A stretch of DNA of 64,000 bases, taken from Orbus sasakiae (GTDB lineage Bacteria; Pseudomonadota; Gammaproteobacteria; Enterobacterales; Orbaceae). The stretch is from positions 1,426,001-1,490,000 of the forward strand of contig NZ_BAABHY010000001.1 in assembly GCF_039542345.1 (NCBI RefSeq), given 5' to 3'. The first letter of the stretch is position 1. The number at the start of each line of letters is the position of its first letter. Made by a program: the position numbers and the translations under genes. This document shows, piece by piece, positions 1-9,388 of this stretch. The notes beneath the pieces were generated by a model. It did no database searches. It had not been told where the DNA came from and saw only the letters and a list, made by a program, of their open reading frames with translations.

Positions 1-1
1 A

Positions 2-700
2 ACACCCTGGCGCCAACAAGTCGCCCTATTAGTAGGCTGCGTAGTAGGTGCAATCGTTATAGCACCAGTGCTTGATATTTTATATAACGCCTATGGCTTT
101 ACCGGTGCTATGCCACGGGTTGATATGGATCCGTCGCAGGTTTTAGCCGCCCCACAAGCAACGTTAATGACAACCATTGCAAAAGGTATTTTCTCACATC
201 AGTTAGAATGGACTATGATTTTGATTGGTTTAGCGTTGGGCGCTATAATCATCATTATTGATTTATTACTTGCTAAAAATAACAGCAAATTTCGTTTACC
301 AGCACTTGCTGTTGGTATGGGAATCTATTTACCACCTGTTATTACCACACCGATCTTTATTGGAGCATTAATTTCATGGTTTATTCGCCGTCGAGTACAA
401 CGATCAAAAGTGCACCCGAATGATCAGGAAAACTACCGTAACGTTGATCGAAAAGCAGCCTTAATTGCATCCGGTCTTATTGTTGGTGAAAGTCTTGTCG
501 GTGTGATTATGGCTGTCATTATCGTTATCAGCGTTTCAAGCGGTGGCAGTGATGCACCACTGTCTTTAACACCATGGCTTGGCCAGGTATTTGGAAGTGA
601 TTTAGGCGTAGCACAACAATTATTAGGATTGGCTGTTTTTGTTATCATCTGTATCACCTTTATCCGTCGTGCGTTATCAGCGATTAAACGCCAACCTTAA
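2..700 (+). CDS. OPT-family oligopeptide transporter, C-terminal part (cut by window edge)
   Basis: An open frame enters from the left edge, is readable from base 2 and ends with TAA at 700, giving about 232 residues of a longer inner-membrane protein. It contains five or so strongly hydrophobic segments, and the stretch GIYLPP followed later by GESLVG resembles the C-terminal part of OPT-family transporters, which import oligopeptides or metal chelates with protons. A basic loop (IRRRVQRSK) separates two membrane segments. Family members usually exceed 600 residues, so most of the protein lies outside the window. The GTG at 68 is internal and not a start. Substrate cannot be told. The family call is fairly secure, the exact subfamily is not. 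Confidence 0.75.
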   Translation, partial: TPWRQQVALLVGCVVGAIVIAPVLDILYNAYGFTGAMPRVDMDPSQVLAAPQATLMTTIAKGIFSHQLEWTMILIGLALGAIIIIIDLLLAKNNSKFRLPALAVGMGIYLPPVITTPIFIGALISWFIRRRVQRSKVHPNDQENYRNVDRKAALIASGLIVGESLVGVIMAVIIVISVSSGGSDAPLSLTPWLGQVFGSDLGVAQQLLGLAVFVIICITFIRRALSAIKRQP

Positions 701-771
701 TATATGCCCTTTTACGCACATCACATGATGTGCGTAAAAGCTATCGATTAGCAATACACAAGGCTATTGAT

Positions 772-1092
772 ATGATTGATTCAAATGACCATCAAACGTT
801 TTCTCATCAAGTTTATGCTATTATTGCTACCATTCCAGTGGGTAAAGTGGTCACTTATGGACAAATAGCGAAAATGGCGGGTATGCCAAGTTATGTACGC
901 CAAGTTTGTTTTATTCTTCGCCATCTTCCCAAAGGAAGCAAACTACCATGCCATCGTATTATTAATGGGCAAGGTCGTTTATCAGTTAAAAATGAAACTT
1001 ATACACGTTATAAGTTAAAACTGATTGAAGAAGGTATACAATTTAATTCAAAAGATAAAATTGACTTAAAAAAATTTGGTTGGCATATTTAG
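772..1092 (+). CDS. MGMT/alkyltransferase-like DNA-binding protein retaining PCHR cysteine
   Basis: This 106-residue protein matches the C-terminal DNA-binding half of O6-alkylguanine-DNA alkyltransferases, as in the short Atl (YbaZ) proteins. It has the winged-helix start (VGKVVTYGQIAKMAG, about 22-37), the arginine-finger region VRQV (43-45) and the active-site motif PCHR with Cys60. Atl proteins normally carry Trp or Ala instead of that Cys and only flag alkylated guanine for nucleotide excision repair; this one could in principle accept the alkyl group itself. The start at 772 is chosen because AAGG at 760-763 precedes it at good spacing; a GTG at 730 in the same frame has no such site. 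It stands alone between the transporter and the phosphatase. Sure of the family, unsure whether it is catalytic. Confidence 0.8.
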   Translation: MIDSNDHQTFSHQVYAIIATIPVGKVVTYGQIAKMAGMPSYVRQVCFILRHLPKGSKLPCHRIINGQGRLSVKNETYTRYKLKLIEEGIQFNSKDKIDLKKFGWHI

Positions 1093-1297
1093 TCATGATT
1101 ATTAAAAATGGCGCCTTATTTACCATTCTCTGTTTTTATATCAGCAAAATGCTGACTATCTCACAATAAAGCCCAATCAATAGCACAATATTTGGTAACA
1201 ATATGACTCCGATTCGTAACGATTGTTACTTACAATAATCACCAACCTAATCTTATTCATCCATTTCAAGTTGTATCTAAATATGAGGTATCTAAGT

Positions 1298-2047
1298 ATG
1301 AAAAGATTTTTATGCGTCATGATGATTAGTGTACTATGTTCAACATCGGCAATGGCAGCTAAAATTGGGAAAGATGCTGATGTCACAAATATGCCAGAAT
1401 TTTATTTTTTACAAGCATCACAATCAATAGATAGTCTTGCACTGTTACCGCCCCCTCCAGCACCAGATAGTGTAGAGTTTCTGCTTGATAAAACGATGTA
1501 TGATGCAGGAAAAATGTTAAGAAATACACCTAGAGGAAAACAAGCAGCGGCAGATGCCCATGTAGAAGGAGATGGAGTGGCGATTTCATTTTCAGCATCA
1601 TTTGGTATGCCAATTAATTTGAAAGATACGCCAGAAATATTTAAGCTATTATTGAACATGCGCGAAGATGCAGGTGATTTGGCCACTCGCAGTGCAAAAC
1701 AACATTATATGCGAATTAGACCTTTTGCTTTCTATCATGAAGCTACTTGTGCACAACAAGACGAAACGAAACTTTCAACAAATGGCTCCTATCCTTCTGG
1801 GCATACCACGATTGGCTGGGCGACAGCGCTTGTTCTTGCTGAGATTAATCCTGATAGACAAAATGAAATCTTAAAACGCGGTTATGAAATGGGACAAAGT
1901 CGCGTAATTTGTGGTTACCATTGGCAAAGTGATATCCATGCCGGCAGAATCGTTGGTTCAGCAATTGTTGCCCGCTTACATAGTGAACCGACTTTTATTG
2001 AACAATTAAATAAAGCAAAAGCTGAGTTTACAAAATTAAATCAATAG
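1298..2047 (+). CDS. phoN: class A nonspecific acid phosphatase (PAP2 superfamily), secreted
   Basis: This 249-residue protein begins with a clear Sec signal peptide (cleavage expected near SAMA-AK, residues 17-22), so it acts in the periplasm releasing phosphate from organic monoesters. The three PAP2 motifs are intact: K-x6-RP at 134-142, PSGH at 166-169 with the catalytic acid His169, and SR-x5-H-x3-D at 201-212 with nucleophile His208. The proline-rich stretch LLPPPPAPDS (49-58) is typical of PhoN/PhoC class A enzymes, whose usual length is about 250. The start ATG at 1298 has GAGG at 1285-1288; the frame extends upstream to 1223 but that would bury the signal peptide. Next to a nucleoside-using genome it may dephosphorylate nucleotides outside the cell membrane, which is inference. 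Confidence 0.9.
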   Translation: MKRFLCVMMISVLCSTSAMAAKIGKDADVTNMPEFYFLQASQSIDSLALLPPPPAPDSVEFLLDKTMYDAGKMLRNTPRGKQAAADAHVEGDGVAISFSASFGMPINLKDTPEIFKLLLNMREDAGDLATRSAKQHYMRIRPFAFYHEATCAQQDETKLSTNGSYPSGHTTIGWATALVLAEINPDRQNEILKRGYEMGQSRVICGYHWQSDIHAGRIVGSAIVARLHSEPTFIEQLNKAKAEFTKLNQ

Positions 2048-2073
2048 TCATAAATTCAACGACCACTCGAGAA

Positions 2074-2103
2074 AATAAGATGTCTATAATTAGGCATCTT
2101 ATT
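2074..2103. terminator. convergent hairpin between phoN and ybfF
   Basis: AATAAGATG (2074-2082) pairs perfectly with CATCTTATT (2095-2103), and two further pairs can extend the stem. It sits 30 bases after the phosphatase stop and overlaps the last codons of the converging ybfF. There is no strong T run on either side, so termination efficiency is uncertain. Confidence 0.5.
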
Positions 2104-2848
2104 AAGATGTAATCCAATCACGAATTAAGTTAATCACGTGTTGCGGCTTTTCATAATGGACATTATGATTTGCTCCCTCAACCGTTTCAACGGTTGCATA
2201 CGGAAATTGTGCTAAAATATCTGTTTGATATTCATCTCTCATATAGTTTGACTTGCTGCCGCGAATAAATAACACAGGTTGACGATAAGGGGGGATTTCT
2301 TGCCAACCACGAATTTCTTCATAATGTTGTTCGATAGCTTTAAAATTAAATAACCACCCTTCATTTTTATAAGATTTTAATAAAAACTGTGTAGTGGGTA
2401 CTGACAAGTATTGATTCATCATATTTTGTATGGCATTACGATCAGTTATTCCACTTGCTATACATGTATTAAGAGCCTTAAATACATTAGTATGGGAATC
2501 AGAGGCATAACTTACTGGGGCAATATCGAGTACAATAAGGTTAGCAATTGATGAAGAAATACATTCGGTTAGCCGCATTGCAACTTTCCCACCCATTGAG
2601 TGCCCCACTAAGATAATATCGTTAAGCGCTAAAGCGTCAACTAACTGCAAAATATCATCAGCCATAAGTGAGTAATTCATCTCATCAGACCATGGTGATA
2701 AACCATGATTACGGAGATCGACTTGAATAATTTGATAATCATCCATAAATGCTCTGGCTAAAATACTTAAATTATCAAGATTACCGAATAAACCATGGAG
2801 TAGAATAATAGGTTGCCCTTTACCTTGTATTTTGTAATTCAGTTTCAT
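2102..2848 (-). CDS. ybfF: acyl-CoA esterase YbfF, alpha/beta hydrolase
   Basis: This 248-residue cytoplasmic alpha/beta hydrolase is closely like E. coli YbfF, a small esterase active on short acyl-CoA and other esters. The oxyanion-hole strand motif LHGLFGNLDN is at 17-26, the nucleophile elbow GHSMGG has Ser84, and the catalytic histidine is expected in GANHNVHYEKP near residue 230. RNHGLSP (46-52) is another YbfF-type signature. Length matches the family (about 250). In enterics ybfF neighbours seqA; here it is divergent from rnb and convergent with phoN. The start at 2848 is the only in-frame ATG before the first conserved strand. High confidence in identity; the physiological substrate is unknown even in E. 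coli. Confidence 0.88.
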   Translation of the reverse strand: MKLNYKIQGKGQPIILLHGLFGNLDNLSILARAFMDDYQIIQVDLRNHGLSPWSDEMNYSLMADDILQLVDALALNDIILVGHSMGGKVAMRLTECISSSIANLIVLDIAPVSYASDSHTNVFKALNTCIASGITDRNAIQNMMNQYLSVPTTQFLLKSYKNEGWLFNFKAIEQHYEEIRGWQEIPPYRQPVLFIRGSKSNYMRDEYQTDILAQFPYATVETVEGANHNVHYEKPQHVINLIRDWITS

Positions 2849-3066
2849 ATTAAGTGAACTTAATTTGTTAGGTAACTGTAATTATATACGCTTACCTCAC
2901 AATGTATAGTTTAAGCTTTTAGCTAATTCATTACGCTAAGTCAGGCTCATATCAACGAATTTACTCTTAATAATAATATATTATTCATTAACATGTAAAA
3001 ATGAGGGGCTGACTGGATGAAATTCTGATAAAATTGTTAAAATTTTTATCTACCTACTAGAATATT

Positions 3067-4992
3067 ATGTTACAAGATAATCCATTATTAGCTCAACTTA
3101 AACAACAGCTTCATTCACAAACTCCTCGCGCCGAAGGTACCATTAAGGCTCATGAAAAAGGGTATGGTTTTTTAGAAACAGATAATAAAAAAAGCTATTT
3201 TGTTTCAAGCCAAAACATGAAAAATGTACTCAATGGCGATAAAGTATCTGGTATTTTAGTACAAAATGGTGATAAAACTGCGTTTGAACCAGAAACACTT
3301 TTAGAACCTGCCTTAAATATCTTTTTGGGTCAAGTCAGTTTTGATAATAAAGTGCTAGATATTATTCCTGAAAAGCATGCTAAATTTAGCATACGAGCTA
3401 AAGTCAGCACAAATGTGACACATCAACTTAAAGCCGGTGACTGGGTAAAAGCAAAACTTATCTCTCACCCATTACAGGATAAGAATGGTTTTTCGGCTGA
3501 AATTACTCAGTTTATTACTCAAGATAATACACCTGATCAACTTTGGTTAATTGCCCTAGCTAGGCAAAATTTAGACGCATCATTACCGATAGATTATAAT
3601 TGGCAACTTATTGATCATGAAAAGATTGAACGCATTGATCTAACCGATCTAGATTTCTTCACTATTGATAGTAAAGAGACACAAGATATGGATGATGCCT
3701 TGTCAATTACTAGAGATAAGCAAGGTAATTATTGCCTTCAGATAGCAATTGCTGATCCCAGTGCCTATATTGCAGAAAATAGCGAAACGGATAACACAGC
3801 TTATCAACGCTGTTTTTCAACGTATTTACCTGGCTTTACCGTTCCGATGCTCCCAAAATCATTGTCAAACGAACTATGTTCACTTAAAGAGCATCAAAAA
3901 CGCCCCGCATTGGTTTGTAAAACAATCATAACACCTGATGGTGATATTGATTACCAATCATCTGAATTTAACTTGGCATGGGTAACATCTAAAGCGAAAT
4001 TAAATTATAAAAACGTCTCTGAATTTATTGATCATCAAATAGATATCGACACTGACATACCAACACTTTCTGATCAGTTAATTTCTTTACAAGAATTGGC
4101 ACAAATCAGGAATCTGTGGCGACAAAAAAACGCATTACTCTTTAAAGATAATCATGAATACCGTTTTATTTTTGATCAACAAAGACAACTAATCGATATT
4201 GTTAAAGAATCGAAACTGACTGCTCATAAAATGGTTGAAGAAGCGATGGTTATAGCCAATCAGGTATTCACTCATACACTTAAAGCAGAATTAGGCTTTG
4301 GGATTTTTAATACCCACCAAGGATTTGAACCCAAATATTTGGATTCTGTGGTAAAACTGTTGTCTGAAAATCAAATTGAAGAATTTAATAAAGAACGCAT
4401 CGCGACTTTCGATGGCTATCGAGATTTACGTCGATTAATCCAACAAAATGAATTACTGGAATATCGATTAAGACGATATCAAGCATCCGCTGACTTTTCA
4501 ATTGAACCGAATGCCCATTTTGGACTTGGTTTTGATAGTTATGCGACTTGGACATCGCCAATTAGAAAATATGGTGATTTACTCAACCATCGATTATTAA
4601 AATCTATACTAGAAAAACATATTCATGATAAACCGAATCAACAGATCTTGCCATTAATGAACGAACGCCGTAAAACGGTTAGATTTGCAGAGCGTGAAGT
4701 CAATGAAAAATTATATCAACAATTTTTAGCTGATAAAATTGGGCAACCATTTGATGCACAAATCATTGACCTTAATCGCGGTGGAGCAAAAGTGCGCCTG
4801 ACTGCTATCGGTGCAGTTGCTTTTATGCCTTCTTCTTTGATTCATCCGATTCGTAATGAAGTTGGAATGCTCCCTGAAGAAGGATTAATTAAAATTAAAG
4901 AACAAGTTACTTACCGACTGCTTGATAAGGTTACTGTGATATTAAATGAAATCAAAACGGATACTTCAACAATTATTGTTAAAAATGCCTAA
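3067..4992 (+). CDS. rnb: exoribonuclease II
   Basis: This 641-residue enzyme (E. coli RNase II has 644) degrades single-stranded RNA processively from the 3' end, releasing 5' nucleoside monophosphates. It carries N-terminal cold-shock/OB domains (about 20-180), the RNB catalytic domain (about 190-520) and a C-terminal S1 domain (about 555-640). The magnesium-binding aspartates fall at D201, D207, D209 and D210 in DSKETQDMDD, the same numbers as in E. coli. The RNB signature ASADFS...HFGLGFDSYATWTSPIRKYGD, with the conserved YATWTSPIRKY core, is near residues 475-510. It is transcribed alone, divergent from ybfF across 218 bases. Start at 3067 gives the conserved N-terminus MLQDNPLLAQLKQQLH. 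Very secure. Confidence 0.97.
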   Translation: MLQDNPLLAQLKQQLHSQTPRAEGTIKAHEKGYGFLETDNKKSYFVSSQNMKNVLNGDKVSGILVQNGDKTAFEPETLLEPALNIFLGQVSFDNKVLDIIPEKHAKFSIRAKVSTNVTHQLKAGDWVKAKLISHPLQDKNGFSAEITQFITQDNTPDQLWLIALARQNLDASLPIDYNWQLIDHEKIERIDLTDLDFFTIDSKETQDMDDALSITRDKQGNYCLQIAIADPSAYIAENSETDNTAYQRCFSTYLPGFTVPMLPKSLSNELCSLKEHQKRPALVCKTIITPDGDIDYQSSEFNLAWVTSKAKLNYKNVSEFIDHQIDIDTDIPTLSDQLISLQELAQIRNLWRQKNALLFKDNHEYRFIFDQQRQLIDIVKESKLTAHKMVEEAMVIANQVFTHTLKAELGFGIFNTHQGFEPKYLDSVVKLLSENQIEEFNKERIATFDGYRDLRRLIQQNELLEYRLRRYQASADFSIEPNAHFGLGFDSYATWTSPIRKYGDLLNHRLLKSILEKHIHDKPNQQILPLMNERRKTVRFAEREVNEKLYQQFLADKIGQPFDAQIIDLNRGGAKVRLTAIGAVAFMPSSLIHPIRNEVGMLPEEGLIKIKEQVTYRLLDKVTVILNEIKTDTSTIIVKNA

Positions 4993-5022
4993 TATGATGG
5001 AATAGATATTGATAAATACAGT

Positions 5023-5054
5023 GCTAATACCCTTTAATATAAAAGGGTATTAGC
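5023..5054. terminator. perfect 13-bp hairpin between rnb and sspB
   Basis: GCTAATACCCTTT (5023-5035) and AAAGGGTATTAGC (5042-5054) form a perfect stem with a six-base loop, 30 bases after the rnb stop and 38 bases beyond the converging sspB stop. Neither flank has a long T tract, so it may act as a shared transcript end or 3' stabiliser rather than a classic intrinsic terminator. Confidence 0.6.
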
Positions 5055-5092
5055 AAAACATAAGATATTGATATGATAGTCGTAACATTTTA

Positions 5093-5482
5093 TTATTTTA
5101 CAACTTTAAATGGACTGGTTGTTTTTTTAGGCTCTTCTTGACGTTTTTGATACTGTGGCTCAACTTCAAAAGCAAGCCCAGCTCCGTTTTCACGAGCATA
5201 AATCGCTTCAATTGCAGCCATTGGAACAACAATATGATGTGGGTTACCGCCAAATCTAGCATTAAACTCTAACTGTTGGTTATTGATTGAATACTGACCA
5301 ACAGATTGTGGTGCAATATTTAAAACAATTTGATTATTTTGGATAAATTCATCAGGCACCAACACACCATATACTGTTGTATTAACAACAATATAGGGTG
5401 TAAGTTCATTATCTAGAATCCAATCATACATCGCCCTAAATAGATAAGGACGACGAGGTGACATATTCGCAATATCAACCAT
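5093..5482 (-). CDS. sspB: ClpXP specificity-enhancing factor SspB
   Basis: This 129-residue adaptor delivers ssrA-tagged peptides from stalled ribosomes to ClpXP. The N-terminal substrate-binding domain (about 1-110) begins with SPRRPYLFRAMYDWILDNELTPYI, whose RPYLxRAxYDWxxDN pattern is diagnostic. It is followed by a flexible tail ending in KKTTSPFKVVK, which matches the ClpX-binding peptide (consensus LRVVK) at the extreme C-terminus. It lies three bases after sspA on the same strand, the usual sspAB arrangement, so the two are cotranscribed. E. coli SspB is somewhat longer (165 residues) because of a longer linker; the short linker here is normal for compact genomes. Confidence 0.94.
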   Translation of the reverse strand: MVDIANMSPRRPYLFRAMYDWILDNELTPYIVVNTTVYGVLVPDEFIQNNQIVLNIAPQSVGQYSINNQQLEFNARFGGNPHHIVVPMAAIEAIYARENGAGLAFEVEPQYQKRQEEPKKTTSPFKVVK

Positions 5483-5485
5483 AAA

Positions 5486-6118
5486 TTAGGCTCTTATTTT
5501 CTTTTCATCTTCAGTTAAAGACTCAATAAATGCTGGACGTTCAAATACACGTGTCATATAACTAAGATAATGCTTTTCTGCCGTTTTAGGTAAGGTAATA
5601 TCGAGTAAAGGTAAACGCCACAACAATGGTGCAAAATAACAATCACTCAATGTAAAATCATCACTCATAAAAAACGGTTTTTCTTTAAACATAATTGAAA
5701 TTGCCGTTAAATCATCTTGTAATGATTTTCTCGCTTCTTTTGCTGCTTCCGATTTAGGGGCATCCATAATTGTGTGATAAGCGCTATACCACTCTTTACG
5801 CATGCGGTACATCGTTAAACGAGAATTAGCCCTAACAATTGGATAAACTGGCATTAAAGGTGGGTGAGGAAAACGCTCATCAAGATATTCTAACGCGATA
5901 TGTGGTTCATATAAGGTTAGATCACGATCGATAAGTGTTGGGATTGAACCATAAGGATTAAGATCTAGTAATTCTTGAGGCAAATTATTTGCTTCAACGA
6001 ATTCAATCTCGGCCGTTACACCTTTTTCCGCTAAAACAAAGCGAATCTGATGACCATATATATCTGTTGTGTCACAAAACAAAGTCATTACAGAACGTTT
6101 ATTAACAGCAACTGCCAT
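5486..6118 (-). CDS. sspA: stringent starvation protein A (RNA polymerase-associated)
   Basis: This 210-residue protein has a glutathione S-transferase fold (thioredoxin-like domain about 8-87, helical domain about 95-205) but is an RNA polymerase-binding regulator with no transferase activity. The N-terminus MAVAVNKRSVMTLF and the central EYLDERFPHPPLMPVYP (about 78-94) are nearly identical to E. coli SspA; the PHPP surface motif is required for SspA function there. In E. coli SspA supports stationary-phase acid tolerance by lowering H-NS. It leads the sspAB operon. In enterics rpsI lies just upstream, but here eno is the next gene, so local order differs. The start at 6118 matches the conserved N-terminus exactly. 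Confidence 0.95.
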   Translation of the reverse strand: MAVAVNKRSVMTLFCDTTDIYGHQIRFVLAEKGVTAEIEFVEANNLPQELLDLNPYGSIPTLIDRDLTLYEPHIALEYLDERFPHPPLMPVYPIVRANSRLTMYRMRKEWYSAYHTIMDAPKSEAAKEARKSLQDDLTAISIMFKEKPFFMSDDFTLSDCYFAPLLWRLPLLDITLPKTAEKHYLSYMTRVFERPAFIESLTEDEKKIRA

Positions 6119-6340
6119 GATAACTCCAAATTGATAGATAAATAATTATACTAAGTGAGTACATTTTACCAAATTGAGAATCAAATTTGTGAAAAAAATA
6201 CAAATTCTTTTAGTTTATTTGCTAACTATTGTCGTTTAGGTCAAGATGAACCCATGATAAACGATTAAAAATCAAAAACATAATTAAGTTTAGTATAATT
6301 TTTAGATCTCAATTTTAGTCTATTTTTTTAGATAATAAAA

Positions 6341-6364
6341 AACCCCACTGTGAACAGTGGGGTT
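6341..6364 (-). terminator. intrinsic terminator of the pyrG-eno operon
   Basis: AACCCCACTG (6341-6350) pairs with CAGTGGGGTT (6355-6364) around a four-base loop. Read on the minus strand the GC-rich stem is followed by TTTTTTATT, a textbook Rho-independent terminator about 40 bases after the eno stop. Confidence 0.92.
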
Positions 6365-6402
6365 AATTTGCTTAATCAATGATCACCAATTGTGATGAAA
6401 GA

Positions 6403-7704
6403 TTATTGACCTTTAACTTCTTTTAAGCCGTGGAATGGTGCTTTATCACCTAAAGCTTCTTCGATACGGATTAATTGGTTATATTTAGCAATACGGTCTG
6501 AACGGCTCATTGAACCAGTTTTGATTTGACCCGCTGCTAAACCAACCGCTAAATCAGCAATTGTAGAATCTTCTGACTCACCACTACGGTGTGAAATTAC
6601 CGCAGTATAGCCTGCATCTTTTGCCATTTTCACCGCAGCGATTGATTCAGTTAATGTACCAATTTGATTTACTTTAACAAGGATTGAGTTAGCGATACCT
6701 TTATCAATACCTTCTTTAAAGATTTTAGTATTAGTAACAAATAAATCGTCGCCGACTAGCTGGATTTTATTACCTAAAGCTTTAGTTTGGTATGCCCAAC
6801 CTTCCCAATCACTTTCATCTAAACCATCTTCAATAGAGACGATTGGGTAGTCGTTAGTTAATCCTTCTAAATAGTGAGTAAATTCTTGAGCAGTGAACTC
6901 TTTACCGCCTTCACCTTTTAATACATATTTACCTGTTTCTTTGTTATAGAACTCAGAAGCAGCACAGTCCATTGCTAATGTAATATCTTTACCTAAAACA
7001 TAACCAGCTTTTTCAACAGCTTCTTTGATACATGCTAATGCATCAGCATTTGAAGCTAGGTTAGGTGCAAAACCACCTTCATCGCCAACTGCCGTGTTCA
7101 TGCCTTTAGCATGAAGAACTTTAGCTAAGTTATGGAACACTTCAGACCCCATACGGATTGCTTCACGGATATTTTTAGCACCAACTGGTTGAATCATAAA
7201 TTCTTGTAAGTCGATGTTGTTATCAGCATGTTCACCACCATTGATGATGTTCATCATTGGAAGTGGCATAGAGTATTTACCTGGCGTACCATTTAAATCT
7301 GCAATATGAGCGAATAGTGGAACACCTTTCGCAGCAGCGGCTGCTTTAGCATTTGCAAGAGATACTGATAAAAGTGCGTTTGCACCTAAATTTGATTTAA
7401 AATCAGTACCATCTAAATCTAACATGACTTGGTCAATAGCAGCTTGATCTAACGCATCTTTACCAATTAGTGCATTGGCAATTGGACCGTTTACGTTTGC
7501 AACAGCTTTTAACACACCTTTACCTAAGAAACGTGATTTGTCACCATCGCGAAGTTCTAATGCTTCACGAGAACCAGTTGATGCTCCAGATGGAACGATT
7601 GCTAAACCAACAAAACCACCTTCTAAATGAACTTCTGCTTCAACAGTTGGGTTACCACGTGAATCGATTACTTCACGACCATGAACTTTGACGATCTTTG
7701 CCAT
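6403..7704 (-). CDS. eno: enolase
   Basis: Enolase interconverts 2-phosphoglycerate and phosphoenolpyruvate in glycolysis and is also a core member of the RNA degradosome in enteric bacteria. The 433 residues match the family length. Visible landmarks are GREVIDSRGNPTVE near the N-terminus, the mobile loop SGASTGS (about 39-45), the catalytic region AVGDEGGFAPNL, the magnesium ligands in SIEDGLDESDW and GDDLFVTN, LVKVNQIGT with the catalytic Lys (about 343), and HRSGESED. It follows pyrG by 55 bases, the conserved pyrG-eno order, and ends in a strong terminator, so cotranscription is likely. Identity is certain. Confidence 0.98.
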   Translation of the reverse strand: MAKIVKVHGREVIDSRGNPTVEAEVHLEGGFVGLAIVPSGASTGSREALELRDGDKSRFLGKGVLKAVANVNGPIANALIGKDALDQAAIDQVMLDLDGTDFKSNLGANALLSVSLANAKAAAAAKGVPLFAHIADLNGTPGKYSMPLPMMNIINGGEHADNNIDLQEFMIQPVGAKNIREAIRMGSEVFHNLAKVLHAKGMNTAVGDEGGFAPNLASNADALACIKEAVEKAGYVLGKDITLAMDCAASEFYNKETGKYVLKGEGGKEFTAQEFTHYLEGLTNDYPIVSIEDGLDESDWEGWAYQTKALGNKIQLVGDDLFVTNTKIFKEGIDKGIANSILVKVNQIGTLTESIAAVKMAKDAGYTAVISHRSGESEDSTIADLAVGLAAGQIKTGSMSRSDRIAKYNQLIRIEEALGDKAPFHGLKEVKGQ

Positions 7705-7759
7705 TTTCTTTTCCTCTATATGACATATTAAAAAACAAAATAAAAATTAAAATGCAATA

Positions 7760-9388
7760 TTAGCGCCGCTGATATTCATTAGCCGCACGAATAAAACTAC
7801 TAAATAATGGATGACCATCTCTTGGGGTTGATGTAAATTCCGGGTGGAATTGACATGCAACAAACCATGGATGATCTGGGTTTTCAATAATTTCAACTAA
7901 CTTACGATCTGTTGATAATCCTGTTATTTTTAAGCCTGATTTAACAATTGAAGGAAGTAAATTATTATTAACTTCATAACGGTGGCGATGACGTTCGACA
8001 ATCGAATCTTTCTTATACATATCATGAACTAATGAGTTAGGTTCAAGATGACAAACTTGAGCACCGAGTCTCATTGTACCGCCTAAATCACTATTTTCGC
8101 TACGTTGAACGATTTCACCTGACTCATCGCTCCACTCCGTGATTAAAGCGACAACCGGACTTGCACAATCTTTAACAAATTCAGTTGAGTTAGCATCTTT
8201 GATACCTGCAACATTACGTGCAAACTCAATTAAAGCCACTTGTAAACCAAGACAAATTCCTAAATAAGGAATTTTATTTTCACGTGCGTAACGTGCAGCT
8301 AAAATTTTACCCTCAACACCACGGTATCCAAAACCACCTGGAATCAAGATACCATCTAAATCTTTAAGCATCTCGGTACCTTTTGATTCTAAATCTTCAG
8401 AATCAATATAGCGAATATGCACTGTTAAACGATTTTTTAAACCACCATGTTTTAAAGCTTCATTAACTGATTTATAAGCGTCTGGTAATTCAATATACTT
8501 ACCAACCATACCAATTGTCACTTCGCCAACAGGATTGGCTTCTTCATAAATCACTTGTTCCCATTCAGATAAATTAGCCTCAGGGCAATCTAAGTGGAAG
8601 CGATTGCACACGTAACTATCTAATCCTTGTGACTTTAATAAGGCAGGGATTTTATAAATTGAATCGACATCTTTTAATGAAATAACGGCTTTTTCTGGCA
8701 CATTACAAAATAGTGCGATTTTAGCACGCTCGTTAGCCGGTACCATACGATCCGAACGACAAATTAAAATATCGGGTTGAATACCGATTGAAAGTAATTC
8801 TTTAACAGAATGCTGAGTTGGTTTCGTTTTTACCTCACCAGCTGACGGTAAATAAGGTACTAACGTTAAATGCATGAATAATGTGTGTTCACGGCCAACA
8901 TTGACGGCAAGCTGTCTAATTGCTTCTAAGAAAGGTAATGATTCGATATCACCAACCGTACCTCCGACTTCAACGATAGCAACATCAAAGCCTTTAGCAC
9001 CTTCGATCACGCGATCTTTAATAGCATTAGTAATATGAGGGATAACTTGAACTGTCGCCCCTAAATAATCGCCACGACGCTCTTTACGTAAAACATCAGA
9101 ATAAATACGACCTGTTGTGAAGTTATTACGACGAGTCATTTTAGTACGAATAAATCGCTCATAATGACCTAAGTCAAGATCGGTCTCTGCTCCATCTTCA
9201 GTAACAAATACTTCACCATGTTGAATTGGACTCATTGTTCCAGGATCGACATTGATATAAGGATCAAGTTTCAACATGGTCACTTTTAAACCACGAGCTT
9301 CAAGAATAGCGGCTAATGAGGCTGCTGCAATCCCTTTACCAAGAGAAGAAACAACGCCGCCTGTAACAAAAATATAATTTGTGACCAT
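7760..9388 (-). CDS. pyrG: CTP synthase
   Basis: This enzyme converts UTP to CTP using ATP and glutamine, the last step of pyrimidine nucleotide synthesis. The 542 residues comprise an N-terminal synthase domain (about 1-265) beginning TNYIFVTGGVVSSLGKG with its P-loop-like start, and a C-terminal class I glutamine amidotransferase domain (about 290-540) with the nucleophile cysteine in GICLG and the His/Glu pair in ACQFHPE. The frame opens 48 bases further upstream, but ATG 9388 yields the universally conserved start M-(V/T)-TNYIFVTGG, so it is preferred although its ribosome-binding site is weak. First gene of the pyrG-eno pair. Confidence 0.97.
   Translation of the reverse strand: MVTNYIFVTGGVVSSLGKGIAAASLAAILEARGLKVTMLKLDPYINVDPGTMSPIQHGEVFVTEDGAETDLDLGHYERFIRTKMTRRNNFTTGRIYSDVLRKERRGDYLGATVQVIPHITNAIKDRVIEGAKGFDVAIVEVGGTVGDIESLPFLEAIRQLAVNVGREHTLFMHLTLVPYLPSAGEVKTKPTQHSVKELLSIGIQPDILICRSDRMVPANERAKIALFCNVPEKAVISLKDVDSIYKIPALLKSQGLDSYVCNRFHLDCPEANLSEWEQVIYEEANPVGEVTIGMVGKYIELPDAYKSVNEALKHGGLKNRLTVHIRYIDSEDLESKGTEMLKDLDGILIPGGFGYRGVEGKILAARYARENKIPYLGICLGLQVALIEFARNVAGIKDANSTEFVKDCASPVVALITEWSDESGEIVQRSENSDLGGTMRLGAQVCHLEPNSLVHDMYKKDSIVERHRHRYEVNNNLLPSIVKSGLKITGLSTDRKLVEIIENPDHPWFVACQFHPEFTSTPRDGHPLFSSFIRAANEYQRR

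Noticed and set aside
1223..1297. Upstream extension of the acid phosphatase by 25 codons
   Set aside because: It would place 25 residues before a normal signal peptide, and the ribosome-binding site fits ATG 1298.
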